From CAYGZL01 sp964354345 (GTDB taxonomy: Bacteria > Chloroflexota > Anaerolineae > Anaerolineales > UBA4823), in the NCBI GenBank assembly GCA_964354345.1, contig CAYGZL010000170.1:62001-126000 (forward strand): a stretch of DNA of 64,000 nt, written 5' to 3'. Shown here piece by piece: positions 33,598-42,846 of the stretch (position 1 is the stretch's first letter; the number at the start of each line of letters is the position of its first letter). A program made the position numbers and the translations under genes. The notes below the pieces were generated by a model. The model saw only the letters and a list, made by a program, of their open reading frames with translations, did not search any database and was not told where the DNA came from.

Positions 33598-34479
33598 ATG
33601 ACAAATCATCCTCGAACAGTAGCGATTATCCAGGCCCGTATGGCTGCCTCGCGCCTGCCCAATAAAGTATTGCTCGATATTGCCGGACAGCCAATGCTGG
33701 CGCGGGTGGTCGAGCGTGTGCGCCGCGCCAAAACTGTAGATGAAGTGGTTGTGGCGACCACCACCGGGTCTTCGGATGACGCCATTGCTACTTTTTGCAC
33801 AAACCGCAATTATTGCTTTTCGCGCGGCAGCCTGCATGATGTTCTGGATCGCTATTATCAGGCAGCCAACCAGTTCGGTGCCGAGGTAGTTGTACGAATC
33901 ACCGCTGATTGCCCGGTGATCGATCCAGTTCTGGTGGACGAGGCTTTGTATACATTTTTAGTACCAGCCCCGGGTGCTGCTTATGATTTCGTCGCCAATC
34001 GTTTACCGCCGCCCTGGCCGCGTACCTATCCGATTGGCCTGGATACCGAGGCATGTTCTTTTCAGCTCCTTGAGATCGCCTGGAGAGAAGCTGTGTTACC
34101 TTACCAGCGGGAACATGTTATGCCGTTCATTTACGATAACGGACTGGTGATCGATTCGCTGACCCTGGCACCATTGACACCACCCGTCTCCGTTAACCAG
34201 AGGCCATCAGTCAATATCGAGGTGGGTGTCAGGCAAGCGTACAGGTTTCGAATATTGTTGTTAAATCACTCGCCCGGTTACGGTGATCTGCGCTGGACGG
34301 TGGATACCCCCGCAGATTTAGAGTTGATTCGTCAGGTGTATGCCCGTTTTCCAGGGCGTGACGACTTCACCTGGCAAGAGGTACTGGCGTTATTCGAGCG
34401 CAATCCGGAACTGGCGCAGATCAATGCCCAGGTTTCTGCAAAGGATTATCGCCAGGTGGATCACCGCCGCGATTTGTAA
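33598..34479 (+). CDS. SpsF/NeuA-like cytidylyltransferase family protein
   Basis: A 293-residue nucleotidyltransferase of the NTP_transf_3/SpsF type: VAIIQARMAASRLPNKVLLDIAGQPML, EVVVATTTGSSDD and VVRITADCPVIDP (metal-binding Asp region). Such proteins are usually annotated as CMP-sialic-acid-like synthetases or spore coat polysaccharide proteins. Next to NeuB and PseB-like genes it is a candidate activator of one nonulosonic acid. The unpaired C-terminal 60 residues show no extra domain. Confidence 0.78.
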   Translation: MTNHPRTVAIIQARMAASRLPNKVLLDIAGQPMLARVVERVRRAKTVDEVVVATTTGSSDDAIATFCTNRNYCFSRGSLHDVLDRYYQAANQFGAEVVVRITADCPVIDPVLVDEALYTFLVPAPGAAYDFVANRLPPPWPRTYPIGLDTEACSFQLLEIAWREAVLPYQREHVMPFIYDNGLVIDSLTLAPLTPPVSVNQRPSVNIEVGVRQAYRFRILLLNHSPGYGDLRWTVDTPADLELIRQVYARFPGRDDFTWQEVLALFERNPELAQINAQVSAKDYRQVDHRRDL

Positions 34480-34502
34480 TGTCGAAAGGAGAATTACTAA
34501 TT

Positions 34503-35072
34503 ATGAATCACAAGATTCGCTTGTTTTGGTTATTTTGTTTAATCATATTTTTGGTTTCCCTGGTTGTGGTACCAGCCTCTTCAGCCAATGCTTCTACAGT
34601 GAATAACACCAATGGATATGCAGTGGACATTCAACTCGCCCGCACCGTACCGGCTGGTGGCCCGATTTATAAATACCTGATCCATCTCGGTACCCGTGGA
34701 CCAGTAGCTTGCGGCGATAGCCTGGTGCGCCTGGTGATTGGCAGGCGGACGGGCAATCTGGAGAAGGATGTGGCAACAGCTTTAAAGAGTTTATTTGCAA
34801 CACCGAAATACCAGGGTGGTCTATATAATCCGTTGGCTGGCTCCAGATTCCGCATTGAGAGTGTGAAATATCACGCCGGTAATAAAAATATCGCGATTCA
34901 TATGAGCGGAAAATTGGTACGACCGAAAACTTATTGTGAAATCGCACGGGCACGGGCTATGGTTTGGGCTACAGCTCAGCAATTCCCAGAAATTAAACAT
35001 GCGATAATTATGTTACAGAATGACATTTTACTTGGGGATCTGCTGGCAGTAAAAGACAAATCGAAGAAATAA
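34503..35072 (+). CDS. Secreted GerMN-like domain protein
   Basis: A 189-residue protein with a signal peptide (LFWLFCLIIFLVSLVVVPASSANA). The mature part resembles a GerMN domain: GDSLVRLVIGRRTG, ALKSLFATPKYQGGLYNPLAGSRFRIESVKY, IAIHMSGKL and ATAQQFPEIKHAIIMLQND. GerMN domains are otherwise known from spore germination GerM and lipoprotein LpqB; the function here is unknown and may be wall or glycan binding. The ATG at 34503 is chosen because it begins the signal peptide after AAAGGAGA; an ATG at 34479 is also in frame. Two Cys remain in the mature protein (ACGDS, TYCEI) and may form a disulfide. Confidence 0.65.
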   Translation: MNHKIRLFWLFCLIIFLVSLVVVPASSANASTVNNTNGYAVDIQLARTVPAGGPIYKYLIHLGTRGPVACGDSLVRLVIGRRTGNLEKDVATALKSLFATPKYQGGLYNPLAGSRFRIESVKYHAGNKNIAIHMSGKLVRPKTYCEIARARAMVWATAQQFPEIKHAIIMLQNDILLGDLLAVKDKSKK

Positions 35073-35077
35073 GTGCT

Positions 35078-35959
35078 ATGGCTGTGCTGATCACCGTTGA
35101 TCAATGCCCCTTGTGCAGTAATTCTCAAAGCAGCTTGTTTGACCAACGCTTTTTCCATGAGGAGGTAGTCGTTAATCGTCAATGTGGCGCATGTGGGTTG
35201 GTGTATCAATCGCCGCGAAAGTCAGACGAGGCGTTGGCGGCCTTTTACGAGCAAGAATATAGGTTGCTTTACCAGGGCAGCGAAGGTCCAAATCCCAAGG
35301 ATTTGGTTGTGCAACGTAGTCGTGCCCAGGTCATCCTTCGCTTTGCCAGGCCCGGGCTGGCGCAGGTTACCCGTCACCTGGATATTGGGTGCTCGGCAGG
35401 ATTGCTGCTGAAGGAGTTCCAGGCTGCGTACACTTGCCAGGCGATTGGGGTAGAACCAGGCAATGCTTATCGCGCCTTTGCTATACAGCAAGGCCTGCAA
35501 GTCGCCGAGTCTCTCGAAATGCTACCGACGGATTATCGCCAGGGGATTGACCTGGTAAGCATGGCGCATGTTCTGGAACACCTGGCAGATCCGGTTCATT
35601 ATCTGCGCGCTGTGCGTCAGGAATGGTTAAACCCCTCGGGTTATCTGCTTGTCGAGGTCCCCAACCTGTATGCACATGACAGCTTTGAGGTTGCTCACCT
35701 GATCTCTTATAGCTGGCATACGCTAGAGCAGGTGATTCAGCAGGCGGGTTTTGAAATATTACTGTTTCAGCAGCATGGGCAGCCACGTTCGAAGATCCTA
35801 CCGCTTTACCTGACCCTCCTGGCGCGCCCGGCTCAAAATCCTGTCTCTAGCCCAGTGCGAAGGGAAAAACTGGTGCGTCTCAAGCGCAACCTGGGAATGT
35901 TGCGCCGGCGCGTGCTCACGCGCTTGTTCCCCCGCTTGGCCTGGCTGCCCATCTCATAA
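35078..35959 (+). CDS. Methyltransferase with N-terminal zinc-ribbon
   Basis: A 293-residue protein. An N-terminal zinc motif (CPLC at residues 8-11 and CGAC about 25 residues later) precedes a class I methyltransferase core: LDIGCSAGLLLKEF, IGVEPGN and VSMAHVLEHLADPVHYL. This is the Methyltransf_23 pattern common in sugar C- and O-methyltransferases. It starts 5 bases after the GerMN-like gene. Confidence 0.83.
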   Translation: MAVLITVDQCPLCSNSQSSLFDQRFFHEEVVVNRQCGACGLVYQSPRKSDEALAAFYEQEYRLLYQGSEGPNPKDLVVQRSRAQVILRFARPGLAQVTRHLDIGCSAGLLLKEFQAAYTCQAIGVEPGNAYRAFAIQQGLQVAESLEMLPTDYRQGIDLVSMAHVLEHLADPVHYLRAVRQEWLNPSGYLLVEVPNLYAHDSFEVAHLISYSWHTLEQVIQQAGFEILLFQQHGQPRSKILPLYLTLLARPAQNPVSSPVRREKLVRLKRNLGMLRRRVLTRLFPRLAWLPIS

Positions 35960-36037
35960 TTCTTAGTTATTTCAAGTTTTTTTGGATCCCTGCCAGACCC
36001 AAGGCATGGGAAGTGGACTTTATCTAATTAATAAACG

Positions 36038-37669
36038 ATGAGTTACACTCAAATTACAAAGCAATCTGGTGTTATTCCTAAGGTGGGATTTCAAAGGATT
36101 GCTGTTGTCATTCTATTGTCTTTATTCTTTTTAATGACTCTAATTAGCGCGCAACACTTAACGTTAACTTATGATGAGAGCTTCCACTATCAATATGGTT
36201 TACAAATATTGAATTTGAATTCCGATCGGTTTGATGATAGTAAAATGCCATTTTCGGTCTTAAATGCCTTGCCTGGAAAACTTGCTTCCTATTTGTCATT
36301 TGGCGAGCTCCGGTCACGGATGGAAAACATAACCACTGGTCGGATCGGCACTATGCTATTTTCGGTTTTTACGGCATTTGTCATCTTCCTGTGGAGTAAG
36401 AAGCTTTATAGTTTTCTACCTACCTTACTTCCCTTGCTTCTTTATACCTGGGATCCGAACATCATCGCACATTCTCAACTCGTAACCACCGATATCTACG
36501 CGGTCGGGATGATGACTGTTTCAATCTTTGTATTATGGCGCTTTAGTGATAATCGGGATTGGAAGCATGCGTTTCTTCTAGCAACTGTTTTGGGCTTGAG
36601 CCAACTCGCCAAATATACCAGCATTTTCTTATATCCAATATCGGCGGTGATGATAATCCTGCGAGACTCACCAGGCTTGTTGCACATGATAACGACAAGG
36701 GATTTGCGCAGCCTTTGGAAGTACATCAAACAAATGCTGCTGTATGGGTTCTTGGTGATAATAATGGGTCTCTTAATCATCAATACAGGCTTTGTCTTTA
36801 ACCGTACGGGTACTTTACTGAGCAAATATAAATTTAGATCAAATGATTTTCAGTTGATACAGCACGCCGTATTATCCATCGCTGATATACCGCTCCCGAC
36901 TCCTTATCCATTCCTGCAAGGACTGGACGATGTTCGCTCCAGAGAGAGGTCCGGGAGGGGATTTGGTAGAATTTACCTGTTGGGGGAATTAAGAATAGAT
37001 GGATTTACTGGTTATTATTTTTTCGCATATCTCTTTAAAACACCAATCGCAAGCCAATTAATATTTTTACTGGCAATTGGAGTTTATATACGCCGGCGTA
37101 ATTTCCGTCAGTTTTTAAAAAGGGAATTATTTTTACTTTTTCCAATCTTGTTCTTTACGATCTATTTCAATTTCTTTTACCGAGCGCAGATTGGCATCCG
37201 TTATTTTTTGGTGGTTTTACCATTTATGTATATATTCTCAGGCAACTTATTAGAAGGCTGGCATGCTTTTCGGTTTCGTTCGAAAGTTGCTCTTGTTTCT
37301 TTAGTTGGATTTTTATTTGTTTCCGTTTTAAGCTATTTTCCTCATTACATCCCTTACTTTAATGAATTCGTCCCGGATCGTCGATTTGCCTATAAAATCC
37401 TGGCCGATTCGAACCTGGATTGGGGTCAGGCGGATGGGTACGCCAAAAAATATGTAGAAGAACATCCAGAAACGCTGATTGAACTCTCACAGCCACAGTC
37501 CGGTAAAATCCTGGTGCGTGCCAATGACTTGGTTGGGATTACTGCTGATCCCAAAACTTACCAATGGTTGCGAGATTATTTTGTTCCTGATAAAACCGTG
37601 GCTTATGCATATCTTTTATACAATGTATCCCCTGAACAATTAGATCAGGTAAAAGATTTATTCAAATAA
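36038..37669 (+). CDS. PMT/GT39-like membrane glycosyltransferase
   Basis: A 543-residue protein with about ten hydrophobic segments. After the first helix it has LTYDESFHYQYGLQIL, the acidic loop typical of dolichyl/polyprenyl-phosphate-sugar glycosyltransferases (GT39). Later it has LVTTDIYAVGMMTVSIFVLW and FYRAQIGIRYFLVVLPFMYIF. The gene is visibly richer in A+T than its neighbours, which suggests recent arrival. A 78-base non-coding gap precedes it, containing a T7 run but no clear hairpin. Confidence 0.75.
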   Translation: MSYTQITKQSGVIPKVGFQRIAVVILLSLFFLMTLISAQHLTLTYDESFHYQYGLQILNLNSDRFDDSKMPFSVLNALPGKLASYLSFGELRSRMENITTGRIGTMLFSVFTAFVIFLWSKKLYSFLPTLLPLLLYTWDPNIIAHSQLVTTDIYAVGMMTVSIFVLWRFSDNRDWKHAFLLATVLGLSQLAKYTSIFLYPISAVMIILRDSPGLLHMITTRDLRSLWKYIKQMLLYGFLVIIMGLLIINTGFVFNRTGTLLSKYKFRSNDFQLIQHAVLSIADIPLPTPYPFLQGLDDVRSRERSGRGFGRIYLLGELRIDGFTGYYFFAYLFKTPIASQLIFLLAIGVYIRRRNFRQFLKRELFLLFPILFFTIYFNFFYRAQIGIRYFLVVLPFMYIFSGNLLEGWHAFRFRSKVALVSLVGFLFVSVLSYFPHYIPYFNEFVPDRRFAYKILADSNLDWGQADGYAKKYVEEHPETLIELSQPQSGKILVRANDLVGITADPKTYQWLRDYFVPDKTVAYAYLLYNVSPEQLDQVKDLFK

Positions 37670-37682
37670 AAGGAAAAGGTTA

Positions 37683-39743
37683 GTGGAAAAGAAAACAATC
37701 CGATTTCAAAGCTGGACATTCCCAATCGTGGCTTTGGTCGTATTATTCCTTACGTTTGGGGTGATGTTCCCTTTGCTCGGTCTATATTGGGACGATTGGC
37801 CGGCTGTAGCTGCTGCTCGTTTGAAAGGGGTTTCCAGTTTTTGGGAGTTTTATAAAGGTGAACGACCTTTCTCAGCCTGGACATACATCCTCACGATGCC
37901 CTGGTTGGGGACAAAGCCGATTACCTGGCATATCGTTACCTTATTATTGCGTTGGCTTACTGTGCTGGCGATGGGTTGGACGTTGCGCGGGCTATGGCCA
38001 AACCGCTCGCGCGAGGTCGCCTGGATGACTTTGCTTTTTGCCATATATCCTGTTTTTATTAATCAAGCTGTAGCAGTAGCTTTCAGCCAGCACTGGATGA
38101 CATTCCTGTTGTATTTCATCTCGTTAGGTTTTATGATCCAGGCGCTTCGCAAGCCGCGCTTTTCGTGGCTGTTCACCTCCGTTGCGCTATTGGCAGAAAT
38201 ATTGCATGTTCTAACGATGGAATATTTCTGGGGGTTAGAGCTTATCCGACCATTTTTCCTCTGGATCATATTGAGCGAACAAAACCTTCCCGGTAGACAG
38301 CGCTTCAAGAAAACGCTTCTGTTCTGGCTCCCATATCTGTTGGTGTTGGTAATCGGGTTGGTAATGCGGATGACGGTCTTTGTTACTCAAACGAATGATC
38401 CCAATCGTCCAGATTTATTATTCGGCTTGAAAGAACAACCATTTGTTACGCTTATTCGCTTGTTGCAGTTTGCTATTCAAGATTTTGTAAACAATCTGGC
38501 AGGCGTTTGGTATAACACCCTCGCGCCAGGTGAAATTGATCTGACTGACAGGGTGTATTTATTTTCATTATTAATCGCCGGGCTGATCGCGGGTCTGGTA
38601 TTTTATTACATGACTCACATGAAGCCAGAAGAAGTTGAGAGCGATGTTGACCGATCACTCTGGATCAAGCAAGCGCTACTGATTGGTTTTGTATGTACAT
38701 TATTAGGTCCTGTTCCAGTATGGCTGACCGATCGCCAGGTATTATGGGGAATGTATGGAGGTCGGTTCGGTTTAGCGGCTGAATTTGGATTGAGTATCTT
38801 TTTATTCGGCCTGTTTGAATGGTTTACCGTAAAACCTTTACCAAAAATTCTTCTGGTGTCAGTCCTGATTGGTTTGGCTGGCGGTTACCATATCCGTGTA
38901 GCCAGTACTTATTACCGCTCAACTTTGAAACAAAACCAGTTTTATTGGCAGCTCTTCTGGCGTGCACCTTATTTAAAACCTGGAACCGCTATTCTTTCAG
39001 CCGACGAGTTATTTCCCTATGTGGGTCGCGCGGCAAGTGCTGTAACGATGAACCTTCTATATGTACAGCCGGCAGGCTCTCCGACGATGGCATATTGGTT
39101 TTTCGAGCTTGATTATGATATTGGCCCTAAAGCCGTCCCGAAGCTATCCAAAGAGAAACCATTGAATGCCGTGTTTCGGAATTTCGTCTTTAACGGGAAT
39201 AGTCTCGATAACCTGGTCGTTTTCTATAAATCCGGGACTGGTCGTTGTTTATGGGTGCTTTCTCCGGAGGATGTCGAAAATTCTGACCTGCCAGAGCTAA
39301 CCTTACAGGCCCTTCCTGTATCGAACTTAAGCCGTATCGAAGCAGAGCCGATACCAGTGGAAGGGAGTACCAATAACTATCCCCCAGCGGATCTTTTCGG
39401 TAAGGAACCGGAACATGATTGGTGTTATTTCTTCCAAAAAGCAAACCTTGCCCGTCAATATGAAGAATGGGAGAAAGTGGCCCAATTAGGCGATGAGGCC
39501 CAGAATCAAGGTCTCGTCCCTCAGGATGCCCATGAATGGTTGCCTTTTATCCAGGGATATGCTTTTGTGGATCAATGGGAAAAAGCTATTAATCGCACAG
39601 ATCAGGCGTTGGTATTGAAGGCTGAGAGCGCGCCGCGCTTATGTACTGTTTGGGAAAAAATTCTATCTCAAACTGCCCCTTCTCAAAATGTGATGGGGCA
39701 GATAGAACAAATGAAAACCCGCTTGAGTTGTCCAGCCCATTAA
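37683..39743 (+). CDS. Multi-pass membrane protein with C-terminal helical domain
   Basis: A 686-residue protein. Residues 10-410 hold about ten hydrophobic segments, with LLGLYWDDWPAVAAARLKG as an acidic first loop, suggestive of a GT-C enzyme. Residues 430-686 are soluble and end in a repeat-like helical region (ANLARQYEEWEKVAQLGDEAQNQ...) that may be TPR-like. It starts at a GTG after AAGGAAAAGG and is A+T-rich like the gene before it. No named family recognised. Confidence 0.68.
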   Translation: MEKKTIRFQSWTFPIVALVVLFLTFGVMFPLLGLYWDDWPAVAAARLKGVSSFWEFYKGERPFSAWTYILTMPWLGTKPITWHIVTLLLRWLTVLAMGWTLRGLWPNRSREVAWMTLLFAIYPVFINQAVAVAFSQHWMTFLLYFISLGFMIQALRKPRFSWLFTSVALLAEILHVLTMEYFWGLELIRPFFLWIILSEQNLPGRQRFKKTLLFWLPYLLVLVIGLVMRMTVFVTQTNDPNRPDLLFGLKEQPFVTLIRLLQFAIQDFVNNLAGVWYNTLAPGEIDLTDRVYLFSLLIAGLIAGLVFYYMTHMKPEEVESDVDRSLWIKQALLIGFVCTLLGPVPVWLTDRQVLWGMYGGRFGLAAEFGLSIFLFGLFEWFTVKPLPKILLVSVLIGLAGGYHIRVASTYYRSTLKQNQFYWQLFWRAPYLKPGTAILSADELFPYVGRAASAVTMNLLYVQPAGSPTMAYWFFELDYDIGPKAVPKLSKEKPLNAVFRNFVFNGNSLDNLVVFYKSGTGRCLWVLSPEDVENSDLPELTLQALPVSNLSRIEAEPIPVEGSTNNYPPADLFGKEPEHDWCYFFQKANLARQYEEWEKVAQLGDEAQNQGLVPQDAHEWLPFIQGYAFVDQWEKAINRTDQALVLKAESAPRLCTVWEKILSQTAPSQNVMGQIEQMKTRLSCPAH

Positions 39744-39770
39744 TAAGATTATTTACCCCTTCCATATTCT

Positions 39771-40769
39771 ATGCCGCCTGAACCAATTCTAACGATATTC
39801 TCGGCTCCCAAACCGTTTTCTGATCCTCATGTTGCCACCATCCAGCGTAATGCCATGCAATCCTGGGTGCATTTGGGCAGCGAAGTGGCTGCCCTGGTCG
39901 TTGGCGAAGAGGCCGGGATGGCAGATGCCGTGGGTGAGGTAAACGTGACCTCTACTCGGGCAGTGAATCTCATACAAATCCCCAATGTGGCTCGAAATTC
40001 CGCATCCACACCACTGGTTAGTTCGGTTTTTTCTTTGGCGCGTGAGGCCAGTCTCAGTCCGTTGTTAGCGTATGTCAACGCTGATATGCTCTTTTTGCCC
40101 GATTTTGTCCATGCTGCCCTCCAGGTCGCAGACCAGGCTAAGGAATTCCTGATCGTTGGTCAGCGCTGGGATCTGGACTTACCCCACTTATTCGATTTCT
40201 CACCAGGATGGGATCAGCGCCTGCGTCAGGAGGTGCAGCGCCGTGGTCGTCTGCATGCCCCGGCTGGTAGTGATTACTTTGTCTTCCCGAGGAATTTGTT
40301 CAACGAAATGCCTGATTTTGCCATTGGCCGAGCTGGTTGGGATAACTGGATGATCTACCAGGCACGCCAGCGGGGTTGGACGGTGGTTGACGGTACCCCC
40401 TCAATCCTGGCTATCCATCAGGATCATGATTATAGTCACCTGCCGGATGGCAAACCCCATTACGATTTACCCGAGTCGCAGCAAAATCAGGCGTTGGCGG
40501 GGGGCTCAGCCAATCTGTATATGGTGTTGGATAGCAATCGAGAGTTGCGCAACGGTCGGTTACGAACTCCTCGCCCGCGTCTACTCCGCCTGTTGCGCCA
40601 GGTGGAAGTTTTCCTGACTCCCCGTGATGGTCGGAGACAAGGACTGAGTTGGGCACTTGCCCGCCAGTTCCGGCGTCTGCGTCACCGCCTGACGGAATCA
40701 GCTACCAGAAATCAGCAGATAGGAATCACTGGAAGGCATCCGAATGCGCGTCGGACAAAACCCGGCTAA
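39771..40769 (+). CDS. GT-A-like glycosyltransferase, unclassified
   Basis: A 332-residue protein with a GT2-like N-terminal half: ILTIFSAPKPFSDPHVATIQRNAMQSW and AYVNADMLFLPDF, where NAD takes the place of a DxD motif. A central block AIGRAGWDNWMIYQARQRG resembles family 2 or nucleotide-diphospho-sugar transferase-like proteins. The C-terminal 70 residues are Arg-rich. Exact family uncertain. It overlaps the next gene by 26 bases. Confidence 0.62.
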   Translation: MPPEPILTIFSAPKPFSDPHVATIQRNAMQSWVHLGSEVAALVVGEEAGMADAVGEVNVTSTRAVNLIQIPNVARNSASTPLVSSVFSLAREASLSPLLAYVNADMLFLPDFVHAALQVADQAKEFLIVGQRWDLDLPHLFDFSPGWDQRLRQEVQRRGRLHAPAGSDYFVFPRNLFNEMPDFAIGRAGWDNWMIYQARQRGWTVVDGTPSILAIHQDHDYSHLPDGKPHYDLPESQQNQALAGGSANLYMVLDSNRELRNGRLRTPRPRLLRLLRQVEVFLTPRDGRRQGLSWALARQFRRLRHRLTESATRNQQIGITGRHPNARRTKPG

Positions 40770-41709
40770 ATCGATTGAACATGTACCCCAACCTGCTCGT
40801 GTGACCGTGGCGATTGTGGTGTATATACCTTTTTTGAGCGGTTATTACGCCCAGGCGTTAGGTGTTTTGAAAGTCTGTCTGGAAAGCCTTTGGCAGAACA
40901 CGCCCCAGCCGTATGACTTGTTGATTTTCGATAATGCCAGCTGCCCCGAAGTACGGGCATATTTATCGGATGCTCAGCGCCTGAAACATATCCAGTATCT
41001 CGTCCTTTCTGAGAAAAATGTAGGAAAAGGAGGCGCCTGGAACTTTATCTTTCAGGCCGCGCCAGGTGAATATATTGCTTATGCTGATAGCGATGTGGCT
41101 TTTGCATCCGGTTGGTTGGAAAATTCCTTGGATCTCGTTGAGGCTTTCCCGAAAGCCGGCATGGTAACCGCTCGCCCGTTGCGTACGCCAGAAACTTATT
41201 TCACCAGCACGTTGGATTGGGCTCGCCAAACGGAGGGCGTACTTTTAGAGCAAGGTCAGTTCCAATCATGGGAAGTTTTCAAGGAACACAATGACAGCCT
41301 GGGTGTTACGGAAGATCAAGCCCGGCAGTGGTTTAGCGATAGTCACGACTGGCGCGTAAGTTATCAGGGCCGCCTGGCGTATGTTGGGGCAGCGCATTTC
41401 CAATTCCTGGCGCCTAAGGCTATTTTACAAAAAATCCTCCCGATTCCTATGGATCGCCCGATGGGACAAGTTCGTGCACTCGATGAAAAGCTAAACGCTG
41501 AAGGGTATCTGCGGCTTAATACCTGTGAACCGCTGGTCAGGCACCTGGGAAACCGCCTGCCAGAGCAAGGTACCGGGTCAGCGGTCAGCGGTCAACGATC
41601 AGCGGCAACGCAAGCAACACGTAGCGGTCGCCGGATATTTCAATTCGGCCCCTTAAGGCGTAGCCTGCTCTGGTTGTATGATCGAATTTTCCGTATCTAT
41701 TATGGATGA
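40744..41709 (+). CDS. Glycosyltransferase family 2
   Basis: A 321-residue GT-A protein: VTVAIVVYIPFLSGYYAQAL, LLIFDNASCPEVRAYL, KNVGKGGAWNFIFQ and YIAYADSDVAFASGWLENSL (DxD). It starts MRVGQNPAK, almost the same as the MRIGQNPAK of the next gene, and both share the FDN-S/G-SCPE and DSDV blocks, so they are tandem paralogues. The C-terminal region (GSAVSGQRSAATQA) is written by a TCAGCGG tract. Confidence 0.82.
   Translation: MRVGQNPAKSIEHVPQPARVTVAIVVYIPFLSGYYAQALGVLKVCLESLWQNTPQPYDLLIFDNASCPEVRAYLSDAQRLKHIQYLVLSEKNVGKGGAWNFIFQAAPGEYIAYADSDVAFASGWLENSLDLVEAFPKAGMVTARPLRTPETYFTSTLDWARQTEGVLLEQGQFQSWEVFKEHNDSLGVTEDQARQWFSDSHDWRVSYQGRLAYVGAAHFQFLAPKAILQKILPIPMDRPMGQVRALDEKLNAEGYLRLNTCEPLVRHLGNRLPEQGTGSAVSGQRSAATQATRSGRRIFQFGPLRRSLLWLYDRIFRIYYG
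41577..41606 (+). repeat. GGTCAGCGGTCAGCGGTCAA tract, coding
   Basis: A degenerate short tandem repeat read as GSAVSGQRSAAT near the end of a GT2 protein. Confidence 0.45.
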
Positions 41710-41716
41710 GGCGTAG

Positions 41717-41735
41717 GACAAGCTGTTAGCTTGTC
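41717..41735 (+). repeat. GACAAGCT-GTT-AGCTTGTC hairpin (family C)
   Basis: Perfect 8-base stem and GTT loop, 15 bases before the next start codon. It matches the hairpin at 20691 with one compensated base-pair change (G-C to A-T), which indicates that the stem is conserved. Confidence 0.65.
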
Positions 41736-41750
41736 ATTTATTGAAAGACC

Positions 41751-42845
41751 ATGCGTATCGGACAGAATCCAGCAAAGATGAGAGGTTCACCAGCTTATTC
41801 ACCAAAACGAGTGGGATTGGCTTCTTTAACCTATGTCCCAGATCTAGAGGGTTATTTCCGCCAGGCGCGTGAAGTGATCTTCGTTCATCTGACCAGTCTA
41901 CGCCAATCGTTGGTGGTAAAGAACACCGCTCATGAAGATTGTGACTTGTGTGTTTTCGATAATGGGAGCTGTCCCGAGATCGTTCGCTTCTTACAGGAGC
42001 AGTGGCAAAGTGGTCTGATTGATTGGTTGTTCCTATCCCATCATAACCTGGGTAAAAATGGAGCGTTAAACTGGATTTTCGGCGCATTGCCGAATGAGTT
42101 TATCGGTTATTCAGATAGTGATGTCTTCTTTCGCCCGGGTTGGCTGGAGAAAACCCTGTCAATCTTCGCTGCGTTTCCCAAGGCTGGTATGGTTAGCGCC
42201 CAACCGGTGTTCTTCGATTTTCTGCGCGGCCAGGGGAAAACATCCCAGGCGATCCAGTTGTACGGTCCGGGTTTCCATATCGAAGACTTCCATCCGCGGC
42301 CAGAAATTCTAGATGAGTATTGCGAAGGGATTAATGCTACACCTGACCAGCGCCAACAATTCCAGAAGGCACGTTTACTGGCTGCCGTCCAGGAAGCCGG
42401 CAGATTGCGCGCCGTAACCAGCGCCACCGATATGCAGTTCATACTGAGGCGGGATGTTGCGCGCCAGCTTGTCCCTCTGCCAATTGCTGGCGCATTGACG
42501 GCCAGGGACGCCATCGCAATCCCGCAAGGGATCGAAGACCTGGGATATTGGATCCTCTCCAGTGATGAGCCATTGGTGCGTCATATGGGAAATACTGTAT
42601 TGGGTCGAGGTATTCCTGAGATTGAAACCATCCTGGAGCAGTCAACTAAAGTCCAAGATCCAAAATCGATAATCCTGCAACGCCAAAGATTGGCTCCGCG
42701 GCCGGTTAGCTTTAAAAGTACCATGCGCTCTACCCTGCAACATTGGCTGGATCGATCGCCGAGGATACGTCGAGTGGTAACCCGTTTGTATGATAACCTG
42801 TTTAGCCTGCTCTACGAGGAACGGCAAGAAGGGCGAACAAAGTAG
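41751..42845 (+). CDS. Glycosyltransferase family 2 (paralogue of the preceding gene)
   Basis: A 364-residue GT-A protein: VGLASLTYVPDLEGYFRQAR, CVFDNGSCPEIVRFL, HNLGKNGALNWIF and FIGYSDSDVFFRPGWLEKTL (DxD). Relative to its neighbour it has an insertion LVVKNTAHEDC carrying a family B repeat before the FDNGS strand. Its C-terminus contains a TCCAAGATCCAAAATC tract (VQDPKSI). Confidence 0.82.
   Translation: MRIGQNPAKMRGSPAYSPKRVGLASLTYVPDLEGYFRQAREVIFVHLTSLRQSLVVKNTAHEDCDLCVFDNGSCPEIVRFLQEQWQSGLIDWLFLSHHNLGKNGALNWIFGALPNEFIGYSDSDVFFRPGWLEKTLSIFAAFPKAGMVSAQPVFFDFLRGQGKTSQAIQLYGPGFHIEDFHPRPEILDEYCEGINATPDQRQQFQKARLLAAVQEAGRLRAVTSATDMQFILRRDVARQLVPLPIAGALTARDAIAIPQGIEDLGYWILSSDEPLVRHMGNTVLGRGIPEIETILEQSTKVQDPKSIILQRQRLAPRPVSFKSTMRSTLQHWLDRSPRIRRVVTRLYDNLFSLLYEERQEGRTK
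41912..41938 (+). repeat. GTGGTAAAGAACACCGC element (family B), coding
   Basis: Stem GTGGT/ACCGC with one G-T pair and loop AAAGAAC. Read as VVKNTAHE; the preceding paralogue lacks it. Confidence 0.55.
42651..42676 (+). repeat. GTCCAAGATCCAAAATCGAT tract (family D), coding
   Basis: Read as VQDPKSIIL near the end of the GT2 protein. Confidence 0.35.
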
Positions 42846-42846
42846 A

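Noticed and set aside
35960..36037. Rho-independent terminator at the T7 run before the A+T-rich genes
   Set aside because: No GC-rich stem precedes the T run.
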